Of a DNA stretch of 64,000 nucleotides, positions 46,811 through 55,402 are shown one piece after another. This stretch comes from JBBQUN01 sp963717115 (lineage in GTDB: Bacteria > Actinomycetota > Acidimicrobiia > Acidimicrobiales > SZUA-35): the NCBI GenBank assembly GCA_963717115.1, contig CAVQVO010000002.1:682001-746000 (forward strand), written 5' to 3'. Below the pieces are notes generated by a model. The model did not search any database. It was not told the DNA's origin and saw only the letters and a list, made by a program, of their open reading frames with translations. The translations under genes were made by a program, and so were the position numbers. Positions within the stretch are counted from its first letter, which is position 1; every line of letters starts with the position of its first letter.

Positions 46811-46824
46811 GACACGAAGGTCCC
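46811..46824 (+). promoter_or_regulatory. DosR-like box upstream of the lipoprotein gene
   Basis: GACACGAAGGTCCC: one half-site is perfect (GGGAC on the minus strand), the other degenerate (seven of ten informative matches). CAGGGT at 46848-46853 is centred exactly 33 bp downstream, which is why the site is listed. Confidence 0.4.
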
Positions 46825-46867
46825 CCTGCCCTTTCGTTCGGGGTCTCCAGGGTGTGAACTGGAGGCG

Positions 46868-47923
46868 ATGACCACGGGCCGGATTTCGTTCACCTCCGTT
46901 TGGCCATTCGCGTCGAGGATCGGGATCGGCGTCATGGCCCTTACGATGTCGGCGCTCCTGGCGGCGTCGTGCGGCGGCAGCGACGAAGCGACCGACTCCA
47001 CCACGTCGCTTCCGCCGGCGACGACCGCCGTCGATGCCACGACCACGAGCGCTGCGGAGTCGACGACCACCACCGAGACGGCCCCGACCACCCTCGCTCC
47101 CACGACCGAGGCATCCTCGGACGAGACCGCGGCGCCGATCGCCGTCGATCCGTCGTGGCCTCGTTACGAGGATGCGTTCTTCGTCTGGGGCGTCGACGCC
47201 GACGACGTCCTCCACGTCCGGTCGGGGCCGGGCGTCTCGAACCCGGTGGTCGCCGATCTGGCGCCCGACGAGCGCGGCGTCGTCCGGTTCGACGAGTCGA
47301 CCCGGGTCGGGTCGAGCCTGTGGACCGTCGTCGAGGTCCCGGGCGGTGCCGGGTGGGTCAATGCCACCTACCTGCGCCCGGTCGGCACTCGTCCACCGGT
47401 GATCGAGGGAACGCTCGATCCCCGGGTCGAGACTGCGGCCGACGACGTGCAGGCGGCCCTCGGAGCGGGCGACTACGAGGCGCTGGCGGGATTCGTCGAC
47501 CCCGACCGGGGACTGGTCATCTCGATCCACGCCTCGATCACCGACGAGTCGCCGGTGCTGACCCCATCCGAGGTCGCGGGTGCCGCCACCGATCGGGCCG
47601 AACGGCTCTGGGGCCACACCGACGGCGAGGGTGCCCCCGTGCGATCGACGGTCGGCGAGCGGTTCGCGTCGATCGCCGGCAACACCGGCCTCACCAGCAC
47701 CGATGCCATCGGCTTCGACGTTCGCCTGGGGGTCGGCAACTCCATCGACACCATCGCCGAGGTGTTCCCGGGTTCAGCAGTGGTCGAGTACCACTTCGAG
47801 GGGACGTCGGTCTACGGCGATTTCGATTGGAGCAGCGTTCGGTTCGTCTTCGACACCACGAAGACGGCGCCGACCGGACGCCCGGCCCTGCTCGCCATCG
47901 TCGAGGACACCTGGACGATCTGA
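46868..47923 (+). CDS. SH3-domain lipoprotein
   Basis: A 351-residue exported lipoprotein. The lipobox LLAASC places the acylated Cys at residue 35. A Thr/Ser/Ala-rich linker of ~60 residues is followed by a bacterial SH3-like domain (VLHVRSGPGVSNPVVADLAPDERGV...WTVVEVPGGAGWVNATYL, ~105-160) and a ~190-residue C-terminal domain without recognised family. Probably attached to the outer face of the membrane and in contact with peptidoglycan. GGAGG precedes the ATG. Confidence 0.85.
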   Translation: MTTGRISFTSVWPFASRIGIGVMALTMSALLAASCGGSDEATDSTTSLPPATTAVDATTTSAAESTTTTETAPTTLAPTTEASSDETAAPIAVDPSWPRYEDAFFVWGVDADDVLHVRSGPGVSNPVVADLAPDERGVVRFDESTRVGSSLWTVVEVPGGAGWVNATYLRPVGTRPPVIEGTLDPRVETAADDVQAALGAGDYEALAGFVDPDRGLVISIHASITDESPVLTPSEVAGAATDRAERLWGHTDGEGAPVRSTVGERFASIAGNTGLTSTDAIGFDVRLGVGNSIDTIAEVFPGSAVVEYHFEGTSVYGDFDWSSVRFVFDTTKTAPTGRPALLAIVEDTWTI

Positions 47924-47955
47924 CGGTTCGGGACGCATCGGATCACGGCCGACGG

Positions 47956-48660
47956 TCACCCGTCCGGTGGGGAGTGGCGGCGCCGTCTCGCCTTCCTCCA
48001 CGGTCGAGATCCACCGGTCTCGCCCCACCCCTGGTCACCGATCAGCGGCACGAATCGAACGGGTCCGAGATCGGACTCCTCGAATCCGTCTGCCGTTCGG
48101 CGGACTCGCAGGAGCTCCTGTCGGCCCTGCTCGTCGCCGACCGGGATCACGATCCGACCCCCATCGGCCAGCTGCTCCCGAAGGGCTTCGGGCACCCGCG
48201 GCCCGCCGGCGGTCACCACGATCGCATCGTACGGGCTCCCCTCGGGCCAGCCGAGCGTGCCGTCCCCCTCCACCACCACGACGTTGTGGAATCCCTCGGA
48301 CTCGAGTTGGCGCCGAGCCGTCTCGACCAGTTCATGGTGGTGCTCGACGGTGACGACCTCGGACGCGATCGAGGCGAGGACGGCTGCGCCGTAGCCGGAT
48401 CCGGTGCCGATCTCGAGCACCCGATCTCCCGGGCCGATCTCGGCCGCCTCGACCATGAGCGCCACGATGAAGGGCTGACTGATCGTCTGACCGGCGCCGA
48501 TCGGCAGCGGACTGTCGGCGTACGCGAACTCGGCCAGGTCGGCCGGGACGAAGTGTTCCCGTCGGACGGAGCCGATCGCGTTCAGGACCCGAACGTCGCC
48601 GATACCGCGGGCTGCGATGGCGTCGCGCACCATGTCCCTGCGTTCTGCTTCGAAGTCCAC
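47956..48660 (-). CDS. pcm: Protein-L-isoaspartate O-methyltransferase
   Basis: A 234-residue PCMT. It methylates isoaspartyl residues in aged proteins using S-adenosylmethionine. Motifs: FVPADLAEFAYADSPLPIGAGQTISQP (substrate region), the SAM-binding VLEIGTGSGYGAAVLA, and YDAIVVTAGGPRVPEAL. The start is a GTG with AAAGGAAG about 5 nt upstream; the frame extends far upstream antisense to other genes. Protein-repair function suits the stress-gene neighbourhood. The C-terminal ~20 residues are Arg-rich. Confidence 0.92.
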   Translation of the reverse strand: MDFEAERRDMVRDAIAARGIGDVRVLNAIGSVRREHFVPADLAEFAYADSPLPIGAGQTISQPFIVALMVEAAEIGPGDRVLEIGTGSGYGAAVLASIASEVVTVEHHHELVETARRQLESEGFHNVVVVEGDGTLGWPEGSPYDAIVVTAGGPRVPEALREQLADGGRIVIPVGDEQGRQELLRVRRTADGFEESDLGPVRFVPLIGDQGWGETGGSRPWRKARRRRHSPPDG

Positions 48661-48698
48661 GGTGGACTTCCTTTCGTCGACCGGTGGCCGACCCCGGT

Positions 48699-49172
48699 CT
48701 ACACCGTTCTGGGCACCGCTCCGGTGAGGGTCAGCAGTGGGCGCATGATCCGGTGGGCGAGGTCCGACACCGGATCGAACATGAGCGGACACCCGCCGTC
48801 GATGACGATCAACCCGTTCTCCCGACCGTGGGCCGTCGCCTCGTCGCACACGCTGCCGTGGCCGAAGGCGCGATGCATCCACACATGGGTGATGCCGAGT
48901 TCGGCACATTCGTGCACCGTGGCCTCGGCGGCGTCGGGTCGCGTGGCGATGACCACGGCATCGACCCCGCCGGGAATCGATGCGAGGTCGGGATGGCAGG
49001 GATCGCCCTCGACCTGCTCGGCGTTCGGGTTGACCGCGAAGACCTCGTACCCGCGTTCGCGCAGGCGTCGATACACCGTGTTGCCCCCATGACCCGCCGC
49101 CGTGCGTGACACGCCGGTCACGGCAATGCGCTTCTGGGCCAGGAAGGCCGCTGCCGCCAGTTCGACATCCAT
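48699..49172 (-). CDS. CoA-binding domain protein (YccU-like)
   Basis: A 157-residue Rossmann protein of the CoA_binding_2 type: RIAVTGVSRTAAGHGGNTVYRRLRERGYEVFAVNPN, then AVVIATRPDAAEATVHECAELGITHVWMH. Mono-domain proteins of this kind bind CoA or nucleotide; function unknown. The ATG at 49172 is chosen because GGAGGA sits just upstream; an ATG at 49187 also exists. A DosR-like box with -10 CAGAGT (49229-49234) precedes it. Confidence 0.85.
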   Translation of the reverse strand: MDVELAAAAFLAQKRIAVTGVSRTAAGHGGNTVYRRLRERGYEVFAVNPNAEQVEGDPCHPDLASIPGGVDAVVIATRPDAAEATVHECAELGITHVWMHRAFGHGSVCDEATAHGRENGLIVIDGGCPLMFDPVSDLAHRIMRPLLTLTGAVPRTV

Positions 49173-49258
49173 CCCGTTTCCTCCCATCCGACTCGGTCAC
49201 CCGACATCTCGTTCGTTCGCCCGACATCACTCTGGCGTGGACGACCCGCCCCCTCCCA

Positions 49259-49272
49259 GAGCCCAAGGTCAC
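49259..49272 (-). promoter_or_regulatory. DosR-like box upstream of the CoA-binding gene
   Basis: On the minus strand GTGACCTTGGGCTC, eight of ten informative matches; nearly the same as the box at 46250. CAGAGT (49229-49234) is centred 34 bp downstream. No -10 at that distance was found on the plus side. Confidence 0.5.
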
Positions 49273-49381
49273 CGAGCCGGTTGCGGTGCCAGTCGTCGGC
49301 CGCCCGTTGACCGAACGTTGATCACCATCCGATGGTGCGTGCATCGCGTCGAGGCAGGATGTGCAGGCAGGAGGTTCCACG

Positions 49382-49672
49382 ATGACCCAGACCGATGTGA
49401 AGGTGGCCTGGGGCCGGGTCGGCGACAAACTGTCCGCCCTCGGACTCAAGCTCAAGCTGCACGCCGAACAGGAATTCGCCGACGACGACACCGAGGTGCG
49501 CGACGCCTTGAAGCGTCTGTCCGACGCCTTCGAAGACACCGCGAACGCCATCGGCAACGCCTCGACCGACGAGGCAGTACAACGAGACGTGAGGGAGGCC
49601 GGCCGTCGCTTCGTCGATGCGGTCGCCACCACGGTCAACCAGGTGGCGAGCGAACTCAAGCCCAAGCACTGA
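49382..49672 (+). CDS. Small helical hypothetical protein
   Basis: A 96-residue, Ala/Asp/Glu-rich protein predicted to be helical: WGRVGDKLSALGLKLKLHAEQEF, then a long helix with ERLSD-like heptads and a C-terminal FVDAVATTVNQVASELKPKH. AGGAGG lies about 8 nt before the ATG at 49382. Similar small proteins occur in actinobacteria without known function. It ends 20 nt from the convergent ftsH. Confidence 0.7.
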   Translation: MTQTDVKVAWGRVGDKLSALGLKLKLHAEQEFADDDTEVRDALKRLSDAFEDTANAIGNASTDEAVQRDVREAGRRFVDAVATTVNQVASELKPKH

Positions 49673-49691
49673 ACGGGTCCGCAGTCGAGCG

Positions 49692-51641
49692 TCAGGCCGA
49701 GCGATCCACCTCTCGAAGGTGGTCGCCCTCGTCGGGGTCGCGGTCGGGTTGCCGATCGGACAGGACCTGGGGTCTCGGAGCCGGCCGGGGCCGACCGACG
49801 ATCTCGTACACGACCTCACCGTCGATGGTCTCGTCGTGGAGGAGTCGCTCGACCATCACGTCGAGCTGGTTGCGATGCTCCGACACCAGCATGATTGCCC
49901 GTTGCTCTGCTTCGAGGAGGATTCGCGCCACTTCGAGATCGATGGCTCGCTGCGTTTCGTCGGCATACCGACGGGACGCCACCATCGATTCGGGCCCGAG
50001 GAACATCGGACCACTCCGCTCGTAGCTCACCGGTCCGAGCGTGGGCGAGAGTCCGTAGTCGGTCACCATCTTGACGGCCAGATCCGTGGCACTCGCCAGG
50101 TCGTTCGCAGCACCGGTCGATCCTTGATCGAAGACGACTCGTTCGGCCGCTCGTCCACCGAGCATGACGGCGAGCGTGTCGTACAGGAACTGCTCGCTGT
50201 AGAGGTGGCGCTCGTGCTCGGGAAGTTGCTGCGTGACGCCGAGCGCCCGGCCGGCGGGGAGGATCGTCACCTTGTGCACGGGGTCGGCATGGGGGCAGAG
50301 GGCCGCCACCAGCGCGTGGCCCGACTCATGGACCGACACTGCGTGTCGCTCCTCGGGGAGGAGCACGGTCGAGCGATCGCGCTGACCGATCAGGATCCGG
50401 TCGCGAGCCGCATCGATGTCGGCGGCAGTCAGCGCCCGGCGGTCTTCACGGGCGGCGCGAATCGCCGCCTCGTTGATCAGGTTGGCCAGGTCGGCGCCGC
50501 TGAAGCCGGGAGTGCCACGCGAGACCTCGTCGAGGTCGACGCCGTCGAGCTGCTTGCCGCGGCAGTGCACGGCCAGGATCGCTTCGCGCTCCCGCTGATT
50601 CGGGAGGGGAATCACGACCTGGCGATCGAAGCGGCCCGGGCGGAGGAGGGCCGCATCGAGGACCTCGGGACGATTCGTCGCCGCCAGCACGATGATCTCG
50701 ACGCTCGGATCGAAGCCGTCCATCTCGGACAGGAGTTGGTTCAGCGTCTGTTCGCGTTCGTCGTTCGAGATCATCGCCCCAACCTGGCGGCGCTGACCGA
50801 TGGCGTCGATCTCGTCGACGAAGATGATGGCCGGGGCGACCTTTCTCGCTTCGGCGAACAGGTCCCGAACCCTGGCGGCCCCCACCCCGACGAACATCTC
50901 GACGAAGCTCGAGCCCGTGACCGAGAGGAACGGGACACCGACCTCGCCCGCCAGGGCTCGGGCCATCAGCGTCTTCCCCGTACCGGGTGGACCCGTCATC
51001 AGCACACCCCGTGGTGTCTTGGCACCGGCGTTGCGGAAGCGGTCGGGATTCCTCAGGAAGTCGGCGATCTCGGTGATCTCACGCTTGACGCTCTCGTAGC
51101 CGGCGACGTCGTCGAAGGTCGTCGCCGGGTGTTCGGTGTCGAAGACCTTGGCCTTGGACCGTCCCATGCCGAGCGCGCTCCCGACGCCGCTGCCGGCCTT
51201 CCGGCTCAGGTAGACCCAGAAACCGATGATGAGGGCAAACGGTCCGAGGGTGAAGAGCACCCCGAGCAGGGTCGACCAGACCGACGGGGTCGAGGCCTTC
51301 GCCGAGATGTCGACGTTGCCTCGTTCGAGGCGAGCAAGCAGTTCCTCACCCGCCAGCGCCTCCGGGAGCTGGGTCCGGTAGGTCGAGCCGTCGGTGGTCT
51401 CGCCGGTGACCGAGCCGTCGGCGTTGATCACGGCGGTCTCGATGGTTGCGTCGTCGACGGCCGACACGAACGACGAGTAGTCGTAGTCCACCGAGTCGGT
51501 CGACGTGTCGCGTGGCAACCACATGATGACCAGGAGGACCACCCCGACGAGCAGCAGGGGAAGAAGCTGCTTGGGGTCCCATCCTGGCTTCGGTTCGGAT
51601 TTCGTCGGCCTCTGCAGCGGTGGTGGTTCGGGGGTGCCCAT
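49692..51641 (-). CDS. ftsH: ATP-dependent zinc metalloprotease FtsH
   Basis: A 649-residue membrane AAA+ protease. Two transmembrane helices (~26-42 and ~122-145) flank an extracytoplasmic domain. The AAA domain has Walker A GPPGTGKT (217-224), Walker B IIFVDEIDAIG and the SRH; the zinc protease motif is HESGH (438-442). It degrades misfolded membrane and regulatory proteins. The ATG at 51641 has GGAG 5 nt upstream and is preferred over a start at 51668. Divergent from the response-regulator gene. Confidence 0.96.
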   Translation of the reverse strand: MGTPEPPPLQRPTKSEPKPGWDPKQLLPLLLVGVVLLVIMWLPRDTSTDSVDYDYSSFVSAVDDATIETAVINADGSVTGETTDGSTYRTQLPEALAGEELLARLERGNVDISAKASTPSVWSTLLGVLFTLGPFALIIGFWVYLSRKAGSGVGSALGMGRSKAKVFDTEHPATTFDDVAGYESVKREITEIADFLRNPDRFRNAGAKTPRGVLMTGPPGTGKTLMARALAGEVGVPFLSVTGSSFVEMFVGVGAARVRDLFAEARKVAPAIIFVDEIDAIGQRRQVGAMISNDEREQTLNQLLSEMDGFDPSVEIIVLAATNRPEVLDAALLRPGRFDRQVVIPLPNQREREAILAVHCRGKQLDGVDLDEVSRGTPGFSGADLANLINEAAIRAAREDRRALTAADIDAARDRILIGQRDRSTVLLPEERHAVSVHESGHALVAALCPHADPVHKVTILPAGRALGVTQQLPEHERHLYSEQFLYDTLAVMLGGRAAERVVFDQGSTGAANDLASATDLAVKMVTDYGLSPTLGPVSYERSGPMFLGPESMVASRRYADETQRAIDLEVARILLEAEQRAIMLVSEHRNQLDVMVERLLHDETIDGEVVYEIVGRPRPAPRPQVLSDRQPDRDPDEGDHLREVDRSA

Positions 51642-51724
51642 TTGATCTCCGGTGTCGGCGTGGGCCACCGAACGCTCGCGGGAGGCCCCGAAGTCATCGA
51701 ACCCCGTACGTCTCCGCGGCGCCA

Positions 51725-51738
51725 GAGCCCAAAGTCCG
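51725..51738 (-). promoter_or_regulatory. Possible DosR-like box between ftsH and the response regulator
   Basis: On the minus strand CGGACTTTGGGCTC, eight of ten informative matches. At 33 bp towards ftsH lies TTCGAT, which lacks the -10 A. A weaker relative (51684-51697) is nearby. Doubtful. Confidence 0.3.
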
Positions 51739-51880
51739 CCCCAGGTTCCATGACCGAAGACCCTTGGCCGAACGAGGTCGCAGGTGTAGCAAGGACACCA
51801 GACGTCGACGTCGAGCGGCTGACGAGGGCCGATGCCTCGGTTGGGTGCTGCCGCTTCCGCCAGATCTCAAGGAGAACCGG

Positions 51881-52618
51881 ATGATCCTCGACCCCGAAGC
51901 GGTTGCCACCCCCACCGAAGCATCGTCCTCGTTCGCCCGCATCCTGGTCGTCGACGACGATGTCGAACTCCGATCGATCGTGGAATCCGAGCTCGGCGGA
52001 CACAACTTCGAGACCTTCGGCTGTGGTGAGGGACGCAGGGCCATGGAGTTGATCCGCTCTCGGCCTCCGGATCTGGTGGTCCTCGACCTCGGTCTCCCCG
52101 ACATCGGCGGGCTCGAGGTCCTCCGACAGATTCGTGCGACCGGCTCCCTCCCCGTGATCGTCCTGACGGGAAGGGGTTCCGAATGCGACCGCGTCGTCGG
52201 CCTGGAACTCGGTGCCGACGACTACGTCGTCAAGCCCTTCTCCCCTCGCGAGCTCTCGGCCCGAGTGAAGTCCGTGCTGCGGCGGTCGACGACGGCCCCG
52301 ACGCTCACGCCTCCCGGGACCCTGGAGTTCGACGGGCTCGTCATCGACCGGGCGGCGCGCGAGGTCTGGGTGAACGGCACCGAGGTCGGACTCACGGCCA
52401 AGGAGTTCGACCTGATGGCGTTTCTGGCCGAATCGCCCCGCCAGGTCTTCTCCCGCGCCCAGCTCCTGCGCCTCGTCTGGGGCTCGGACCCCGAATGGCA
52501 GAACCCGTCGACCGTTGCCGAGCACGTCCACCGACTCCGTCGCAAGATCGAGCCCGACCCCGCCGCCCCTCGATGGATCCACACCATGAGGGGAGCCGGG
52601 TACCGCTTCGTGCCATGA
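51881..52618 (+). CDS. OmpR/PhoB-family response regulator
   Basis: A 245-residue regulator. The receiver domain starts ILVVDDDVELRSIV, with the phosphoacceptor Asp69 in VVLDLGLPD and the Lys in VVKPFSP; the C-terminal winged helix (LTAKEFDLMAFLAESPRQVFSRAQLLRLVWG, VAEHVHRLRRKIE) binds DNA. AAGGAG lies 6 nt before the ATG. Its stop overlaps the hybrid kinase gene, so the two form a signalling pair. It is KdpE-like in sequence, but no Kdp genes are nearby. Confidence 0.93.
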   Translation: MILDPEAVATPTEASSSFARILVVDDDVELRSIVESELGGHNFETFGCGEGRRAMELIRSRPPDLVVLDLGLPDIGGLEVLRQIRATGSLPVIVLTGRGSECDRVVGLELGADDYVVKPFSPRELSARVKSVLRRSTTAPTLTPPGTLEFDGLVIDRAAREVWVNGTEVGLTAKEFDLMAFLAESPRQVFSRAQLLRLVWGSDPEWQNPSTVAEHVHRLRRKIEPDPAAPRWIHTMRGAGYRFVP

Positions 52619-54642
52619 GCGGGTTCTCGACCTCCACCTCGGGCCGGGGCGAGGACGATTGGGCCACCCTCGAGCGCCTGGCCCAGGCCGCATTCGAAGG
52701 GGCACCGGTCGGCATGGCCCTCACCGATCTTCGAGACGACGGCCGCCGAGTGATCCTCGTTGCCAACGAGGCACTGGCCCGGTTCCTCGGTCGATCGACG
52801 GCCGAACTCGTCGGGATGACGTTCAACGAACTGTCCCATCCCGACGACCTCGACGCCGATGACGCAGCGGCCGCCCGAATCCGCTCCGGCGCCAGCGAGA
52901 CCTACCGGACCAGGAAGCGCTACCGTCACGCCGACGGTCACTACCTCTGGGCAGAGCTGCACGCACGGGCCGTGACGCCGAGTGACGACTCGACGACAGC
53001 CCTCGCCCACGTCGTCGACATCGGCGACACGATCCGCCTCGAGCAGGCCCAGACCGCGATCGCCCAGGAACTCGAAATCGAGGTCCAACGACAAACCGCG
53101 GCACTCGCCTCATCGGAACGACAGCTTCGCGCGGCGCTCCAGATCGAGCAGGACCGCCGGCACCGTCTGTCGCTGTTCGTCGATGCCACCGGAACCACGA
53201 TCGGGGACTGGGAGTTCCACGACGGCATCGTGGAACCAAGCGACGATTGGTACCGGCAGCTCGGCTACGGTCCCGACTCTACGGGTTCGCAGCCGTTGTC
53301 CTGGCAGGAGCTCGTACACCCCGAGGATCGGACAACGGTGGAACGCCTCACGTCCGAGCCGATCGTGGCGGGTCGGCAAACCGTCGACGGAACGTTCCGC
53401 GTCCGACGAGCCGACGGTTCGTGGCGGTGGAATCGCCGTCGCGGCCGCGTGACCGCGGTCGACGACGCCGGCCGACCGACCCGAATCATCGGCATCGACA
53501 TCGACATCACCGAACAGCAACTGCTCGAACAACAGCAGATCCAGGCGGTCAAGATGCAGTCACTCGGCGCCTTTGCCGGCGGCATCGCCCACGATTTCAA
53601 CAACATCATGGCCATCGTGCAGGGCCATGCCGAGGCGCTCCAGCGCTCGGCAGACACGGACGACGACCCGGCCGATCGCATCCGTCGTCTCGGAGCGATC
53701 GAGCAGGCCGTCGCTCGGGCGGCCGGGCTGGTTCACGAGTTGATGACGTTGAGCCAGCCCACCACGCCCCATCGTGCGCCGATCGACCTCGTCGGGGTCA
53801 TCACCCGAACGGTGTCGATGCTTCCCGACATGTTCGGCGAAGACATTCGGGTCGATGTGGACATTCCCGACGCGTCGGCGGTCGTCACCATCGACGAGAG
53901 CCGCTTCGAGGCAGCGCTTCTCAACCTGGCAGCCAATGCCCGAGACGCCATGCCGACCGGCGGGACCTTCGGTGTCGGTGTCGTGATCTCCGAAGCCGAC
54001 GGCGCGCCGAGATCGCTCGAGATCGAGGTGACCGACACCGGCGTCGGGATGGACGTGGTGACGCTGCGATCGGCGTTCGAGCCCTACTTCACGACCAAGG
54101 CTCCGGGAGTCGGTACCGGCCTCGGGCTGGCAACGACCTATGCCACGATCGTCGAGGCCTCCGGCACCATCAGCATCGATTCACGACTCGGCGAGGGGAC
54201 GGTCGTCCACATCACGTTGCCGGTGGACGTGTCCGGTCGATCGGCCGTGGTCGACCCGATCGAACCGGTCACGCTGCCACGGTCGGGGACCATCCTCGTC
54301 GTCGAGGACGAGGCCGAGCTCCTGGAACTCACGGCCGACCTCCTCCGATCGGCGGGCTACCGGGTCCACGAAGCCCTCGAAGCCACCGAGGCGCTGGAAC
54401 TCCTCGAACAGGACGACACCATCGCCCTGCTGCTCACCGACGCCGTCATGCCCGGCATGAGTGGACCCGAACTCGCCACCATCGTTCGACGACGGTGGCC
54501 GTCGATCGGCATTCTGCTGATGACCGGCTACGCCGCCACCTCGTCGGCATTCGAACCCTTCGAACAGGCCGAACTCCTGATCAAGCCGGTCCCCCACCAG
54601 ACGCTGCTCAACGCCGTCGCCCGCGCGCTGACCGACGGTTGA
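52615..54642 (+). CDS. Hybrid histidine kinase (PAS-PAS-HisKA-HATPase-REC)
   Basis: A 675-residue soluble sensor kinase with no transmembrane segment. Two PAS domains (~15-145 and ~170-300; the second with its PAC motif GTFRVRRADGSWRW) precede a HisKA/HATPase core: phosphoacceptor His326 in GIAHDFNNIMAIVQGH, ATPase motifs DTGVGMD and GVGTGLGLATTYA. A C-terminal receiver domain has Asp609 in LLTDAVMPGM. Cytoplasmic PAS domains imply sensing of redox, light or a small molecule. Coupled by a 4-nt overlap to the response regulator. Confidence 0.93.
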   Translation: MSGFSTSTSGRGEDDWATLERLAQAAFEGAPVGMALTDLRDDGRRVILVANEALARFLGRSTAELVGMTFNELSHPDDLDADDAAAARIRSGASETYRTRKRYRHADGHYLWAELHARAVTPSDDSTTALAHVVDIGDTIRLEQAQTAIAQELEIEVQRQTAALASSERQLRAALQIEQDRRHRLSLFVDATGTTIGDWEFHDGIVEPSDDWYRQLGYGPDSTGSQPLSWQELVHPEDRTTVERLTSEPIVAGRQTVDGTFRVRRADGSWRWNRRRGRVTAVDDAGRPTRIIGIDIDITEQQLLEQQQIQAVKMQSLGAFAGGIAHDFNNIMAIVQGHAEALQRSADTDDDPADRIRRLGAIEQAVARAAGLVHELMTLSQPTTPHRAPIDLVGVITRTVSMLPDMFGEDIRVDVDIPDASAVVTIDESRFEAALLNLAANARDAMPTGGTFGVGVVISEADGAPRSLEIEVTDTGVGMDVVTLRSAFEPYFTTKAPGVGTGLGLATTYATIVEASGTISIDSRLGEGTVVHITLPVDVSGRSAVVDPIEPVTLPRSGTILVVEDEAELLELTADLLRSAGYRVHEALEATEALELLEQDDTIALLLTDAVMPGMSGPELATIVRRRWPSIGILLMTGYAATSSAFEPFEQAELLIKPVPHQTLLNAVARALTDG

Positions 54643-54772
54643 CGAAGCCCACCATCGTCGGGCGTCGGGCTCTGCCGAGGCAGGCCGATCCCGTCGGCGA
54701 CCGACCGCTCGATCTCGACCTCCTGATCGCAGCCCGCGACGCCGAGCGTGCGGGAGCCGTCGGCCGCAGTGA

Positions 54773-55402
54773 TCAGCCGGCCTCGACCGCAACGATCACC
54801 GCCGCCGGCCGGAGCAGGCGTTCTGGCGACCCGTAGCCGGGTTTGGCGACCGCAACGATCGACGGCCGCCCGTCGCCACCGTGGGGATCGGCGGACGCAA
54901 CCGTGCCGATCACGTCGTGCACCGCTGGGTCGAAGAGGTCACCGGGCTCGCCGAAACGCTCGTAGCCGAAGGTCGAGAGCGTGGTCGCCATCCGTCGCAC
55001 GACCGACTCGACATCGAACAGGAAGGAATCGAACCCGGCACCTCCCGGCCGACCGTCGGTCGCACCGGCCGGGCTCCGAACACCGACTCCGGTCCTCGGC
55101 TGGGCACGACCCGGGGCCCGTGCCTTGTCGACTGCTCGTTCCAGGTCATCGAGCAGCGTGACCAGCGAGGCCAGGACGGACTCGTGCGCCTGGATCCGCT
55201 CCCGGGTCACTTCGCGGTCGAATCGCTTCCGAAGGTTGTCGAGATCGGCTGCGGTTCGCCGCCGGTGATCCTCGGCGATCGAGAGGCGGTGTTGGAGTTC
55301 CCGACGATTGCTGCCGACGACGTCGATCCCCCGATTGCGACCGTCGTCGCTCTTCGGCAAATCGATCGGACTCTGATTTTCGGAGGCTTCGGCGGACGTC
55401 AT
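54773..55402 (-). CDS. grpE: GrpE nucleotide exchange factor
   Basis: A 209-residue GrpE. The coiled-coil stalk lies at about 35-85 (LQHRLSIAEDHRRRTAADLDNLRKRFDRE, close to the family signature RTAADFDNYRKR), and the beta domain ends with FDPAVHDVIGTV...KPGYGSPERLLRPAAVIVA. It releases ADP from DnaK. The ATG overlaps the stop of the truncated dnaK frame (55399-55402). The middle section (about 85-120) has an unusual Gly/Arg/Pro-rich insert. Confidence 0.9.
   Translation of the reverse strand: MTSAEASENQSPIDLPKSDDGRNRGIDVVGSNRRELQHRLSIAEDHRRRTAADLDNLRKRFDREVTRERIQAHESVLASLVTLLDDLERAVDKARAPGRAQPRTGVGVRSPAGATDGRPGGAGFDSFLFDVESVVRRMATTLSTFGYERFGEPGDLFDPAVHDVIGTVASADPHGGDGRPSIVAVAKPGYGSPERLLRPAAVIVAVEAG

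Noticed and set aside
51881..52618. The response regulator as the DosR homologue itself
   Set aside because: It has an OmpR-type winged helix, whereas DosR is NarL/LuxR-type; no good box with a -10 lies before it.
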